Notes under the pieces: generated by a model
Database searches by the model: none
Told to the model about the DNA's origin: nothing
What the model saw: only the letters and a program-made list of their open reading frames with translations
Origin: Nostoc sp. LEGE 06077
GTDB taxonomy: Bacteria; Cyanobacteriota; Cyanobacteriia; Cyanobacteriales; Nostocaceae
Direction of reading: 5' to 3'
Assembly: GCF_015207705.1 (NCBI RefSeq)
Contig: NZ_JADEWI010000013.1
Span: 1 to 64,000, forward strand
Length of the DNA stretch: 64,000 bases
Shown: piece after piece, positions 26,595-34,144 of the stretch
Layout of the letters: each line of letters begins with the position of its first letter
Position numbering within the stretch: the stretch's first letter is position 1
Program-made: the position numbers and the translations under genes

Positions 26595-27557
26595 ATGAAA
26601 GGACTGTGGCTCGAAAACCAACAACTGGAACTACGCACAGATATTCCAATTCCCAAACCTGAACCAGGGGAAGCTTTGGTGCGTGTTTTACGGGCGGGAA
26701 TTTGTAATACTGACCTGGAGTTGAAGCGGGGTTACTATCCGTATGCTGGTATTTTGGGACATGAGTTTGTTGGCATTGTGGAACAAGGGCCGGAGAACTT
26801 AATCAATAGAAGGGTAGTAGGCGAAATTAATGCAGCCTGTGGTCATTGTCGCTTCTGTCGTCGAGGACAGCCGACTCACTGCGAAAATCGCACAGTTTTG
26901 GGCATTGTTAACCGTCACGGGGCTTTTGCAGATTATCTGTGTTTACCAGTAGAAAACTTACATCCTATACCGGATAATGTGTCTACAGACATTGCAACTT
27001 TTACCGAACCATTAGCAGCAGCGTTGGAAATTCAGCAGCAGGTGGTGTTGTGTGCAGATGACCGGGTGTTAGTTGTGGGAGATGGGAAACTTGGTCAACT
27101 GGTAGCCCAAACCCTGGCTTTAACTGGCTGTGACTTGTTGGTTATCGGTCGTCATTCAGAAAAACTGGCGAATTTAGCAGCCAGAGGGATGAAAACTGGT
27201 TTAGTTGATGCAGTTACCGATAAAGCTTTTGATATTTCCGTAGATTGTACTGGTAATCCTGAAGGATTTGCGATCGCTCGTCGCGCTTTAAGACCTCGTG
27301 GTACGTTAGTCATGAAAAGTACATACGCAGGCAATTTAAGTTTAGATGCTTCGTCTTTGGTTGTGGACGAAATCACCCTGATTGGTTCCCGTTGTGGGCC
27401 TTTCCCGGCTGCATTGGAATTATTAGCAGCAGAAAAAGTAGACGTAAAACCCTTGATTCATGCCCATTATCCCCTCACAGAAGCTATTGCCGCTTTTGCA
27501 GAAGCCCAACGTCGGGGCGTGTTAAAAGTATTGTTGGACATTAGTAAAGTAATGTAA
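26595..27557 (+). CDS. Zinc-dependent MDR alcohol dehydrogenase family protein
   Basis: A medium-chain dehydrogenase/reductase. The catalytic zinc site is seen in RAGICNTDLELKRGYYPYAG-type context with GHEFVGIVE. The structural zinc cysteines are in CGHCRFCRRGQPTHC, and a Rossmann fold follows with VLVVGDGKLGQLVAQTLA. The pattern CNTDLEL and the overall length of 320 residues resemble the threonine/sorbitol dehydrogenase-like group found in cyanobacteria. Substrate is unknown. I start at the ATG at 26595 (MKGLWLENQQLELR); an upstream TTG at 26547 adds 16 unlikely residues. Confidence 0.88.
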   Translation: MKGLWLENQQLELRTDIPIPKPEPGEALVRVLRAGICNTDLELKRGYYPYAGILGHEFVGIVEQGPENLINRRVVGEINAACGHCRFCRRGQPTHCENRTVLGIVNRHGAFADYLCLPVENLHPIPDNVSTDIATFTEPLAAALEIQQQVVLCADDRVLVVGDGKLGQLVAQTLALTGCDLLVIGRHSEKLANLAARGMKTGLVDAVTDKAFDISVDCTGNPEGFAIARRALRPRGTLVMKSTYAGNLSLDASSLVVDEITLIGSRCGPFPAALELLAAEKVDVKPLIHAHYPLTEAIAAFAEAQRRGVLKVLLDISKVM

Positions 27558-27589
27558 TGTGCGACTTATTCTTGAAACCCCTCTCCAAA

Positions 27590-27830
27590 CCTCTCCCCGA
27601 AACGGAGCTATGGTGTACACACAAATATTCGTGTAGTGCATCTGTCCCGCCTCGGAATGAATTCCGAGTCTCATAGCAAAAGTCATCTGAAGATGACTCA
27701 CCTAAAAATGTCTTATAGTCCACTTGAGTGGACTTTGGCTATGAGCCTGGAACTTTAGTTTAAGGCGGGATGCGGTTTCATACAGCAAATTTTCGACTTG
27801 TGTGTACACCGTAGCCGAAGCGGAGAGAGG
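27590..27830. repeat. MITE-like or structured-RNA element with terminal inverted repeats
   Basis: The ends are inverted copies: CCTCTC near 27590 with GAGAGAGG at 27823-27830, and a perfect 12-bp core GGTGTACACACA (27612-27623) with TGTGTGTACACC (27799-27810). Inside are CCCGCCT (27646-27652) paired with AGGCGGG (27763-27769), and hairpin CTCGGAAT-GA-ATTCCGAG (27651-27668). A stem CTCATAGC (27670-27677) with GCTATGAG (27738-27745) encloses two more: AGTCATCT-GA-AGATGACT (27681-27698) and AGTCCACT-TG-AGTGGACT (27717-27734). A fourth hairpin (GGAACTTTAGTTT) is degenerate. There is no ORF of its own. It could be a non-autonomous transposable element or a folded RNA such as an IscB-associated HEARO-type RNA; I cannot decide. 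Confidence 0.75.
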
Positions 27831-27844
27831 CTTTGAATCTTGCT

Positions 27845-27888
27845 CCCCTTCCCTGTCTGCGACACGCTGCGCGAACGTAGGGAAGGGG
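27845..27888. repeat. Inverted repeat next to the structured element
   Basis: CCCCTTCCCT (27845-27854) pairs with AGGGAAGGGG (27879-27888) around a 24-nt GC-rich loop (containing GACACGCTGCGCGAACG). Similar palindromic interspersed repeats are frequent in Nostocales. The remainder of the 27558-28020 gap holds no gene. Confidence 0.6.
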
Positions 27889-28020
27889 TTGGGGGTTAGG
27901 TTTGAGAAAAAGTTGCACACGATGTTAAAGTATGAAGTGTAAAATTTAGAACACCCTTAAACCCCTAGACCCTTACACTCCTAAACCCCTGCTTACTGAG
28001 CGTAGTCGAAGTATGCACCC

Positions 28021-28308
28021 TTAATATAAATAAGGATTCGTTTTCGGCTGATAGTCCATACAGTTGATTGCATCTTCTGTATTAGCAGCAGACGGGTGTA
28101 CAGTACATTTAAGGCGGTAGTCGTCGGTGAAAAATTGGCACCCAGGACAGGGAATTTGGTGCATTTGTTTGGCTGTAGCTACGCTATCCCGCGCTGCTGT
28201 CCACAGACTCAACGCGACGAGAATAATCAAACTCCATGCACCAACAAAACAAATCGGTACTAAAAATTTTTGAATGCTGTGAATAATAAATATAATTGCT
28301 TGCAACAC
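28021..28308 (-). CDS. Small membrane protein with four conserved-looking cysteines
   Basis: 95 residues with one N-terminal membrane segment (about residues 15-38). A soluble tail follows, with C-P-G-C then two later cysteines (RLKCTVHP and AINCMDY), a spacing of C-x2-C-x11-C-x12-C. This could bind a metal or Fe-S cluster, or form disulfides. The GTG start at 28308 gives MLQAIIFIIHSIQKF. It lies downstream of chlG on the same strand but behind a large inverted repeat. I recognise it only as a cyanobacterial-type hypothetical protein. Confidence 0.6.
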   Translation of the reverse strand: MLQAIIFIIHSIQKFLVPICFVGAWSLIILVALSLWTAARDSVATAKQMHQIPCPGCQFFTDDYRLKCTVHPSAANTEDAINCMDYQPKTNPYLY

Positions 28309-28400
28309 TGTCAGTCCTGATAAAAATAACAGTTAAAAGTTATGTTATCGCAGTGTGGCAGGCTAAGTTCTGAGTCCTAGGTAATATTCAAATTGAAAAT

Positions 28401-28454
28401 AGTGCTGAGTGCTTAACTAAATATAATTTTTCTGATTTCTCAGCACTCAGCACT
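28401..28454 (-). terminator. Inverted repeat after chlG
   Basis: AGTGCTGAGTGCT (28401-28413) pairs perfectly with AGCACTCAGCACT (28442-28454) around a 28-nt AT-rich loop, with A/T tracts on both sides. It follows the chlG stop on the minus strand. It may be a terminator built from heptamer repeats. Confidence 0.55.
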
Positions 28455-28470
28455 TTTAACTCAGCACTTT

Positions 28471-29520
28471 TTAAACTCCCGCATGGCCTAACGCCAAACC
28501 GACCACCAACATACCGAGAACCAGAAATGGTTGGGCGCTGGCTTGATATTTCACATCATTTTTCAAGGGGTCACGCAGAAAATACATATCCTGGAAGGTG
28601 ATTTGGGGAATGATTAACAGTACCAAAATGGCGGCGTATAAATTTTCATGGATGCTGACGAGATAAGCAGCCATCAAGCCTTGAAAGACATCAATCATCA
28701 ACACACAAATCCAAGCGGCGGTGGTGACACCAAACATGACTGGTAGTGATTTTAATCCTAATTGGCGATCGCCTTCGACACTTTTAAAGTCGTTCACAAT
28801 GGCAATTCCCAACCCTGCCCAGCTGTAAATTAAGGTGAGAATCAAAACTTGCCAAGTCAGTTCACCAAATAAAGCATGACCAGCCCACCAAGGTAAGGCG
28901 ATGTAGCTTGCACCTAAAGCATAATTCCCCAGCCAGCCGTTTTGCTTCAGTTTCAGGGGAGGGGCAGAGTAAATATAAGAAACCAATGATCCGAAAATCG
29001 CTAGGGCTACAACGGTAGGAAATTCATGACCAGCCCAGATATCTAGGAGGTATGCCAAACCAATGCCTGATACTAATAATACTAAAATTTGGGTAACAAC
29101 TTGGGGTACAGAAATTGCGCCGGAGGGAATGGGGCGATAGGGTTCATTGATGGCATCAATTTCGCGATCGTAAAAATCATTCATGGTTTGGGTGTAACCA
29201 GCCAGCAGCGGCCCCGAAAGTAACATACAAGCTGCGGCTTTCAAGACATTTTCTAATGTCCAGGTGTAGTTACCCGAAGAAGCTGCACCGCAGACTACGC
29301 CCCAAATCAGGGGAATCCAGGTGATAGGCTTCATCAATTGCAAGCGGATTTTCCAAATGGAAGTTTCACCGGGTGCTGCACCTTTCATTCCTAGTAGCTG
29401 GCGAGTTCTGGCATTGCGATCGCTATCTGCTACTATTCCTGCTTCACTAGAATTATCTATTACTGAGTCCACTGCCTCAGCCGGGTTGGAATTGGGGGGT
29501 ATAGGAGTTGATTCAGACAT
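28471..29520 (-). CDS. chlG: Chlorophyll synthase ChlG
   Basis: An integral thylakoid or plasma membrane prenyltransferase that esterifies chlorophyllide with phytyl or geranylgeranyl diphosphate, the last step of chlorophyll a synthesis. UbiA-superfamily acidic motifs are present: NDFYDREIDAINEPYRPIPSG (the first DxxxD region) and NDFKSVEGDRQLGLKSLPV (the second). About eight membrane helices follow a polar N-terminal tail of 60 residues. Length (349 residues) is slightly longer than other bacteria but normal for Nostocales. ATG at 29520. It is a single gene next to other photosynthesis-linked genes (petP, the ArsA-like ATPase). Confidence 0.95.
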   Translation of the reverse strand: MSESTPIPPNSNPAEAVDSVIDNSSEAGIVADSDRNARTRQLLGMKGAAPGETSIWKIRLQLMKPITWIPLIWGVVCGAASSGNYTWTLENVLKAAACMLLSGPLLAGYTQTMNDFYDREIDAINEPYRPIPSGAISVPQVVTQILVLLVSGIGLAYLLDIWAGHEFPTVVALAIFGSLVSYIYSAPPLKLKQNGWLGNYALGASYIALPWWAGHALFGELTWQVLILTLIYSWAGLGIAIVNDFKSVEGDRQLGLKSLPVMFGVTTAAWICVLMIDVFQGLMAAYLVSIHENLYAAILVLLIIPQITFQDMYFLRDPLKNDVKYQASAQPFLVLGMLVVGLALGHAGV

Positions 29521-29543
29521 AAGATTATGTATTGGGGATAGGA

Positions 29544-29597
29544 AAGTATGAAGTATGAAGTATGAAATTTATTGTTCATGCTTCAGGCTTCATACTT
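29544..29597. repeat. Heptamer repeats with inverted copy
   Basis: Three tandem AAGTATG units (29544-29564) are followed by the inverse CATACTT (29591-29597), able to form a hairpin between chlG and the ArsA-like gene. The same heptamer family occurs at 4208-4228. Confidence 0.6.
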
Positions 29598-29614
29598 CAA
29601 CTCATCTCTACGGT

Positions 29615-30715
29615 TTAAAAAGAAATAATCAAATAGTTATTTTGGAATTTTGCCCCAGTCACAGGCCTACCAGTCAAGGCTGGCGGCAGGAAGATATTAC
29701 GGCGTTGGTCGCCTGCTTCTACCGTTACTTCTGGCCCGACTTGGGTGAGTTTTACCTGTTTTTTATCAAATCCAGGCAAAAATAAGCGTACCTGACGATT
29801 ATGGACATCAATTGCTATTGGTCTTGGTACTTGGTTTGCTTGTTCGACAAAGTTGGGTAAAGCATTTATTAGCGCTTGCCATTCCCCTTGCGTAACATCA
29901 GGGACAACACTTACAGCTAAAGGTGTAAATTCTGTGCCTAAGTTTGCTGTTGTTTGGTCAGAAATCTGCACCACACCACCAACTGTCAGACCAACTTGTT
30001 GAGCGCCACCCCACAAATAACGAGCAACCGCGACTTCAATGGGGTCATTGGTAGTTACCAAAAAGGCTGCGACTCTGTTGGGGTCAGCTAAAGCCGCCTT
30101 CCCCTTATCCAAGAAATCGTTGGCTTGGTTTGTGGGTTGAGCAAAGTTATCTGCTGTCCAGTTGACGTTAAAAAAACTGCTAATCAGTGGCTGAATTAAG
30201 GGCGATTCTGTAATTGTCTTGCCTAAATCGGAGTTGACAAATAACTGTCGAAATCGCCGGACATACCAACTGAGAGATTCTGGCAAGCCCAACAGCCGCA
30301 AAGTAAAAGAATCACCCGTGCCATCGTAAATAATTACATCATATTTGCCACTGGCATCATATTCGCGGATAGCATTTAAAGCGAGGGCGCTGTCCATTCC
30401 TGGTAATGCTACCAGTTCTTGCCCATAAACCTCTTTAAAAATGGGTGTACGTAGGTATTGTGCCTCAAGTTTTTTTAATTCTTCCCAGTTGCGTTCTAGA
30501 AGTACAGATGCTGGCAACTGTACTGCTTGCAAATTAGGAGCGATTTCTTGAGGGTCGGCAGAGAGTGTTTGCTCTAAGAGAATAGGTAACACTGGTTCTG
30601 CCAGTCCTGCCAATAGTACACGCTTACCTTGGCTTGCAAATAGTTTAGCTGCGGCGATCGCAATTTTGCTACGAGCGATGCCGCTATTGCCTAAAAATGT
30701 CAATATTAGGGACAT
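29615..30715 (-). CDS. ArsA/Get3-like ATPase
   Basis: A homologue of the Get3/ArsA P-loop ATPases, 366 residues from the ATG at 30715 (MSLILTFLGNSG). The nucleotide-binding loop is GNSGIARSK, where family members usually have GKGGVGKT. The signature lysine is therefore replaced by Asn, although a Lys remains at the end. The intradimer region VIIYDGTGDSFTLRLLGLPE and the domain with RRFRQLF are preserved. The C-terminal 90 residues end in a small beta domain (RQVRLFLPGFDKKQVKLTQVG), like the alpha-crystallin-like domain seen in plant and cyanobacterial members. Role in membrane-protein or metal handling is speculative, and ATPase activity may be reduced. Confidence 0.8.
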   Translation of the reverse strand: MSLILTFLGNSGIARSKIAIAAAKLFASQGKRVLLAGLAEPVLPILLEQTLSADPQEIAPNLQAVQLPASVLLERNWEELKKLEAQYLRTPIFKEVYGQELVALPGMDSALALNAIREYDASGKYDVIIYDGTGDSFTLRLLGLPESLSWYVRRFRQLFVNSDLGKTITESPLIQPLISSFFNVNWTADNFAQPTNQANDFLDKGKAALADPNRVAAFLVTTNDPIEVAVARYLWGGAQQVGLTVGGVVQISDQTTANLGTEFTPLAVSVVPDVTQGEWQALINALPNFVEQANQVPRPIAIDVHNRQVRLFLPGFDKKQVKLTQVGPEVTVEAGDQRRNIFLPPALTGRPVTGAKFQNNYLIISF

Positions 30716-30801
30716 TTTGTGATTTCCAATTACCGCCTGTCTTTTCCACTCCAACTTAGCACTAGGCAAATACTCTTAGCTTCCGCCTTGAGTTAGCCTG
30801 A

Positions 30802-30993
30802 CTAAACTGGTTTGATTTCGTCCTCAAAAAACCAAGTGGCGCTATTATCCTCAAACTTCACCACGATGCCAACGCCGCTACCATCAGTCATTTTGTAGCC
30901 TTCAATCACGCCGACTTTACCTAGTTTTTGAGCAACTGAACTGGGTACACGATCACGTAAACGATACACCTTAACTTTTTGTCCGATTTCCAT
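30802..30993 (-). CDS. petP: Cytochrome b6f complex subunit PetP (DUF2862)
   Basis: A 63-residue peripheral subunit of the cyanobacterial cytochrome b6f complex. The SH3-like DUF2862 pattern is clear: MEIGQKVKVYRLRDRVP at the start, KLGKVGVIEGYKMTDGSG and VKFEDNSATWFFEDEI at the end. In other cyanobacteria the loss of PetP destabilises b6f and impairs linear electron flow. It lies 86 bp upstream of the ArsA-like gene on the same strand, so co-transcription is possible. No membrane helix. Confidence 0.88.
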   Translation of the reverse strand: MEIGQKVKVYRLRDRVPSSVAQKLGKVGVIEGYKMTDGSGVGIVVKFEDNSATWFFEDEIKPV

Positions 30994-31109
30994 GCTGCCT
31001 GATTACAATGCAATAAACCAAGTCTCAGTTTAGCGGAATCTGGGACTCATCTATCGCTTCGCTCCACTCCAAATTAAAATTAAATTAATACGCAATCAGG
31101 TATAAAACC

Positions 31110-31901
31110 ATGTTTGTCACAGCGCAACAGCTAGAACAACAAATGCCCGATGCAACTCGGTTGTTAAGTGATGAGCCGGAAATGGAAACTTCGTTGCATT
31201 ATGCACAGCTATTACTTTTAGTTACTTGCTTAGAATGGCTGTGGCGTGACCGAAATGACTATTTTATTGGTGCAAACCTGACAATATACTTTAGTCGTCA
31301 ACAATTACGAAATCGAGATTTTCGTGGCCCAGACTTTTTTTTAGTGAAGGATACGGAAAAGCGACACCGCAATTCTTGGGTAGTTTGGGAAGAAGATGGT
31401 CGTTATCCTGATTTGATTATTGAATTACTCTCGGAAAGTACAGCTAACATTGATCGGAATTTAAAGAAAAGTCTCTATGAAAACCGATTTCATACACCTG
31501 AGTATTTTTGGTTTTCACCCGAAAGTTTAGAATTTGCTGGTTTTGAGTTGATTGGTAATAAATATCAACAAATCGAGCCTGATGCGCGTGGTTGGTGTTG
31601 GAGTGAGGTACTTGGACTGTATTTGGGTGTGGAAAATGCTAAACTTCGTTACTTTACTCCTGAAGGAGAGTTAGTACCAACACCAGAAGAGGCAGCGTTA
31701 ACCTTACAAAATCAAGCAATTGCAGCATATCAACAGGCAGTTGAAGCACAACAACAAGTAGTTGAGGCACAGCAACAAGCAGTTGAGGCACAACAACAGT
31801 TATCTGACACTGAATTAAGATTGCAACAAGAACAGGAGCGATCGCAACGGTTGGCAGAATATTTGCGTTCTTTAGGTGTTGACCCAGATACTATGATTTG
31901 A
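31110..31901 (+). CDS. Uma2 family putative endonuclease (first of pair)
   Basis: A DUF820/Uma2 protein of the PD-(D/E)xK nuclease superfamily, very numerous in cyanobacteria and of mostly unknown role. Core elements: GPDFFLVKD and YPDLIIELLSES (acidic metal ligands), then EYFWFSPESLEFAGF. The C-terminus (from about residue 205) is a Gln/Ala/Glu coiled coil with three or four seven-residue AVEAQQQ-type repeats, ending LAEYLRSLGVDPDTMI. The second Uma2 gene follows 10 bp later and shares this tail ending, so the two are probably one operon that arose by duplication. Confidence 0.85.
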   Translation: MFVTAQQLEQQMPDATRLLSDEPEMETSLHYAQLLLLVTCLEWLWRDRNDYFIGANLTIYFSRQQLRNRDFRGPDFFLVKDTEKRHRNSWVVWEEDGRYPDLIIELLSESTANIDRNLKKSLYENRFHTPEYFWFSPESLEFAGFELIGNKYQQIEPDARGWCWSEVLGLYLGVENAKLRYFTPEGELVPTPEEAALTLQNQAIAAYQQAVEAQQQVVEAQQQAVEAQQQLSDTELRLQQEQERSQRLAEYLRSLGVDPDTMI

Positions 31902-31911
31902 GGTAGCAGCT

Positions 31912-32667
31912 ATGTATCAAACTGACCCGCCCCGCCCACCAGGAGAAACTATGCCGACAATGTATGATTTACCTAGTGAATTAATCGGGGAATCAGGCTT
32001 GCCAGACGGATTTCATTGTATTCAAGCAGATTTACTCAGTGAGACTTGTCAACCTGCTAACTATTCACCAGCAGAAATTTTACTGGCAAGCGATTTAAAT
32101 CTCTACTATGACCCGCGCCATACATTGTGGTACAAGCGTCCTGACTGGTACATGGTTTTAGGAGTACCGACTGCTAATCAACAGCCAGACTTACGTTTAA
32201 GTTACGTGATTTGGCAAGAAGGCGTTGCGCCATTTTTAGTAGTTGAATTACTCTCACCAGGTACAGAACAGGAAGACTTGGGACAAACACTGCGCGAAGC
32301 CAACAAACCCCCAACCAAATGGGAAGTGTATGAGCGAATTTTGCGCGTTCCCTATTATGTTGTCTATGACCGCTACGAAAATAATTTGCGGGCTTTTCGA
32401 CTTAATGGTACTCGTTATGAGCCAACACCTTTATCAGATAACCGATTTTGGTTGAAAGAATTAGACCTAGGATTAGGTCTTTGGCAGGGAACTTATCAAC
32501 AGACCACTGGTTTATGGCTACGCTGGTACAATACTGCTGGTTGGATACCAACACTGAAAGAACAAGCTGAACAAGAACGCCAACGAGCCGAACAAGAAAG
32601 CCAACGCGCTGATAAACTGGCAGAATATTTAAGAGCGCAAGGAATTGACCCAGATAATTTAAGTTGA
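31912..32667 (+). CDS. Uma2 family putative endonuclease (second of pair)
   Basis: A second Uma2/DUF820 protein of 251 residues. Nuclease-fold elements include LYYDPRHTLWYKRPDWYMVLG and FLVVELLSPGTEQEDLG, then YYVVYDRYENNLRAFRL. The C-terminal coiled coil (EQERQRAEQESQRADK) ends LAEYLRAQGIDPDNLS, closely matching the tail of its upstream neighbour. The ATG at 31912 is used, with an alternative ATG at 31951. It ends one base before the convergent glycosyltransferase gene. Confidence 0.85.
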   Translation: MYQTDPPRPPGETMPTMYDLPSELIGESGLPDGFHCIQADLLSETCQPANYSPAEILLASDLNLYYDPRHTLWYKRPDWYMVLGVPTANQQPDLRLSYVIWQEGVAPFLVVELLSPGTEQEDLGQTLREANKPPTKWEVYERILRVPYYVVYDRYENNLRAFRLNGTRYEPTPLSDNRFWLKELDLGLGLWQGTYQQTTGLWLRWYNTAGWIPTLKEQAEQERQRAEQESQRADKLAEYLRAQGIDPDNLS

Positions 32668-33792
32668 TTAGATAATTTCTGGTGAATTTTTGTCTATACG
32701 TTTAATCCACCGTGATACTAAGTCATCCCAAGAATAAATATTTTCAGTTGATATTTGGGAACGGTCATACATCTGCGCGGCAATTAAAGCTTGATAAATA
32801 CTATTAGCATCTCCTGGTTTATAGTAAAAAACATTTGTTCTTGAAGATGCAAGATAAGCTGGAGCGACAATTGGTAGTTGACAGTAACTATATTGAATAA
32901 TTTTGAGACTATCAGTAAAACATTCAGCACCAGGACTATATGCTAGTGTCTGAAGTGCAATATCTGCGTGTTTAATATAGGCAACTGTAGACTCAAAAGG
33001 TAACTCTTGATAAGCAAAAATATTGTTTCTTTGAGGTAAATTATTCATTGGCCCAATTATATGAAATTGCCAATTTAGAAATAATTGACTAGCTTGCTCT
33101 AAAAATTCATAATCAAAATGAGCGTTACCGACAAAAACGACGTTAGGTATATCTGAAACTGGGTAGGGGTTGACATAATCCTGAGTAAATAAGTCTTTGC
33201 GAATACCATGTAACTCTAATTCTAGATTAGGTAAGCCCGCAAATAAACGGTAAATATGTTGGCTGGGAACACTGACTAAATCAAATTTGGGGGCTACTCG
33301 TTCTTCGGTGTCTAATACAACTGAATGATTGCGTAAAAGGCGTAAGTCGTCCGACACTCTATAGATAAACTGAGCTTGGGGGTTGAGTTGTTTACATCGG
33401 TCAAATAGTAGCAAAGCTGGTGTACTCTCAAAGATAAATAAGTCAGTTTCTTTGAATAGAGGTTCTACGCTTCCTAGAGGAAGTTGACCGTATAAATTAA
33501 ACAAACCACGGCTAAGATGATTGAGTAGATGAGAGCGCAGATTAGCCGGATGCCAAGGGGTAAACCAAACATAACTCCAGAAATTTTGCCGCATTGGCTG
33601 AAGTGTGTTTGCTTCTTGCAATACAGGATAAGCTAGGCGGTAGTCTCTCCGAATTACAGACAGCCAACTCAAGGCAGCAGTGACAAAAATAACTTCCCAA
33701 CCCTGATGCCAAAAAGCCTCAGCCAGCCAGTGAAAACCTGCTTTGCGTTTAGAATTCCAATAGTGTCCAGTAACTAAAACTACACGCTTCAT
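32668..33792 (-). CDS. GumK-like glycosyltransferase
   Basis: A GT-B fold transferase of 374 residues. The N-terminal part (VVLVTGHYWNSKRKAGFHWLAE) and RVSDDLRLLRNH, SVPSQHIYRLFAGL and VFVGNAHFDYEFLEQA resemble the GumK (GT70) group. GumK transfers glucuronic acid in xanthan synthesis. A C-terminal Glu/Ser sugar-nucleotide region is seen as PGAECFTDSLKIIQYSYCQLPIVAP. Donor specificity is unproven, but a uronic-acid transferase would fit the adjacent nucleotide-sugar dehydrogenase operon. It is divergent from that operon, sharing the 352-bp regulatory region. Confidence 0.7.
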   Translation of the reverse strand: MKRVVLVTGHYWNSKRKAGFHWLAEAFWHQGWEVIFVTAALSWLSVIRRDYRLAYPVLQEANTLQPMRQNFWSYVWFTPWHPANLRSHLLNHLSRGLFNLYGQLPLGSVEPLFKETDLFIFESTPALLLFDRCKQLNPQAQFIYRVSDDLRLLRNHSVVLDTEERVAPKFDLVSVPSQHIYRLFAGLPNLELELHGIRKDLFTQDYVNPYPVSDIPNVVFVGNAHFDYEFLEQASQLFLNWQFHIIGPMNNLPQRNNIFAYQELPFESTVAYIKHADIALQTLAYSPGAECFTDSLKIIQYSYCQLPIVAPAYLASSRTNVFYYKPGDANSIYQALIAAQMYDRSQISTENIYSWDDLVSRWIKRIDKNSPEII

Positions 33793-34144
33793 AACTTGTT
33801 ACATATCATCATATATATTGTCCTTAAACTGCTAAACTAATACAGCGATCGCACTTGAGCCAACGCCGAAGTCTGTATTGTGTTAACCGATAATTACCAA
33901 TCTCATTCTTTACCTATTGAGTGATGAATATGGCATAATCACGCAACTCAATGATGGGATAATTATGTGTTGGGGATCTGCAACCAGTATTGAGTCATTT
34001 TGACAGATGACAAATTATTTTTATCTAGTATTGTAAAAACTTTTACAATAATTTTAGTTATCCATCTTATAAAAAATTGGAAATATTCTATATTACAACA
34101 GTAAAATTGCCAATTTTCTAGGTGTAATTATTATCCGTAGAGCC
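33793..34144. other. Divergent promoter region of the polysaccharide locus
   Basis: 352 bp between the GumK-like gene and the WbpA-like gene. It is AT-rich, with one HIP1 site near 33846 and the NtcA-type palindrome at 34029-34050. No open frame of coding quality is visible. Confidence 0.6.
34029..34073 (+). promoter_or_regulatory. NtcA-type box and -10 element before the WbpA-like operon
   Basis: TATTGTAAAA-AC-TTTTACAATA (34029-34050) is a perfect 10-bp inverted repeat containing GTA-N8-TAC (34033-34046), the consensus for the nitrogen regulator NtcA. TATAAA (34068-34073) follows after 21 nt, the spacing of NtcA-activated promoters. The start codon lies 71 bp further. Six fixed bases occur by chance, but symmetry and spacing raise the likelihood. 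Confidence 0.5.

Noticed and set aside
27590-27830. CRISPR-like array
   Set aside because: The hairpins are different sequences, not identical direct repeats, and there are no spacers or cas genes.
27541-27920. Two minus-strand frames across the repeat element
   Set aside because: They translate terminal inverted repeats and hairpins of the structured element and have low-complexity, non-conserved products.
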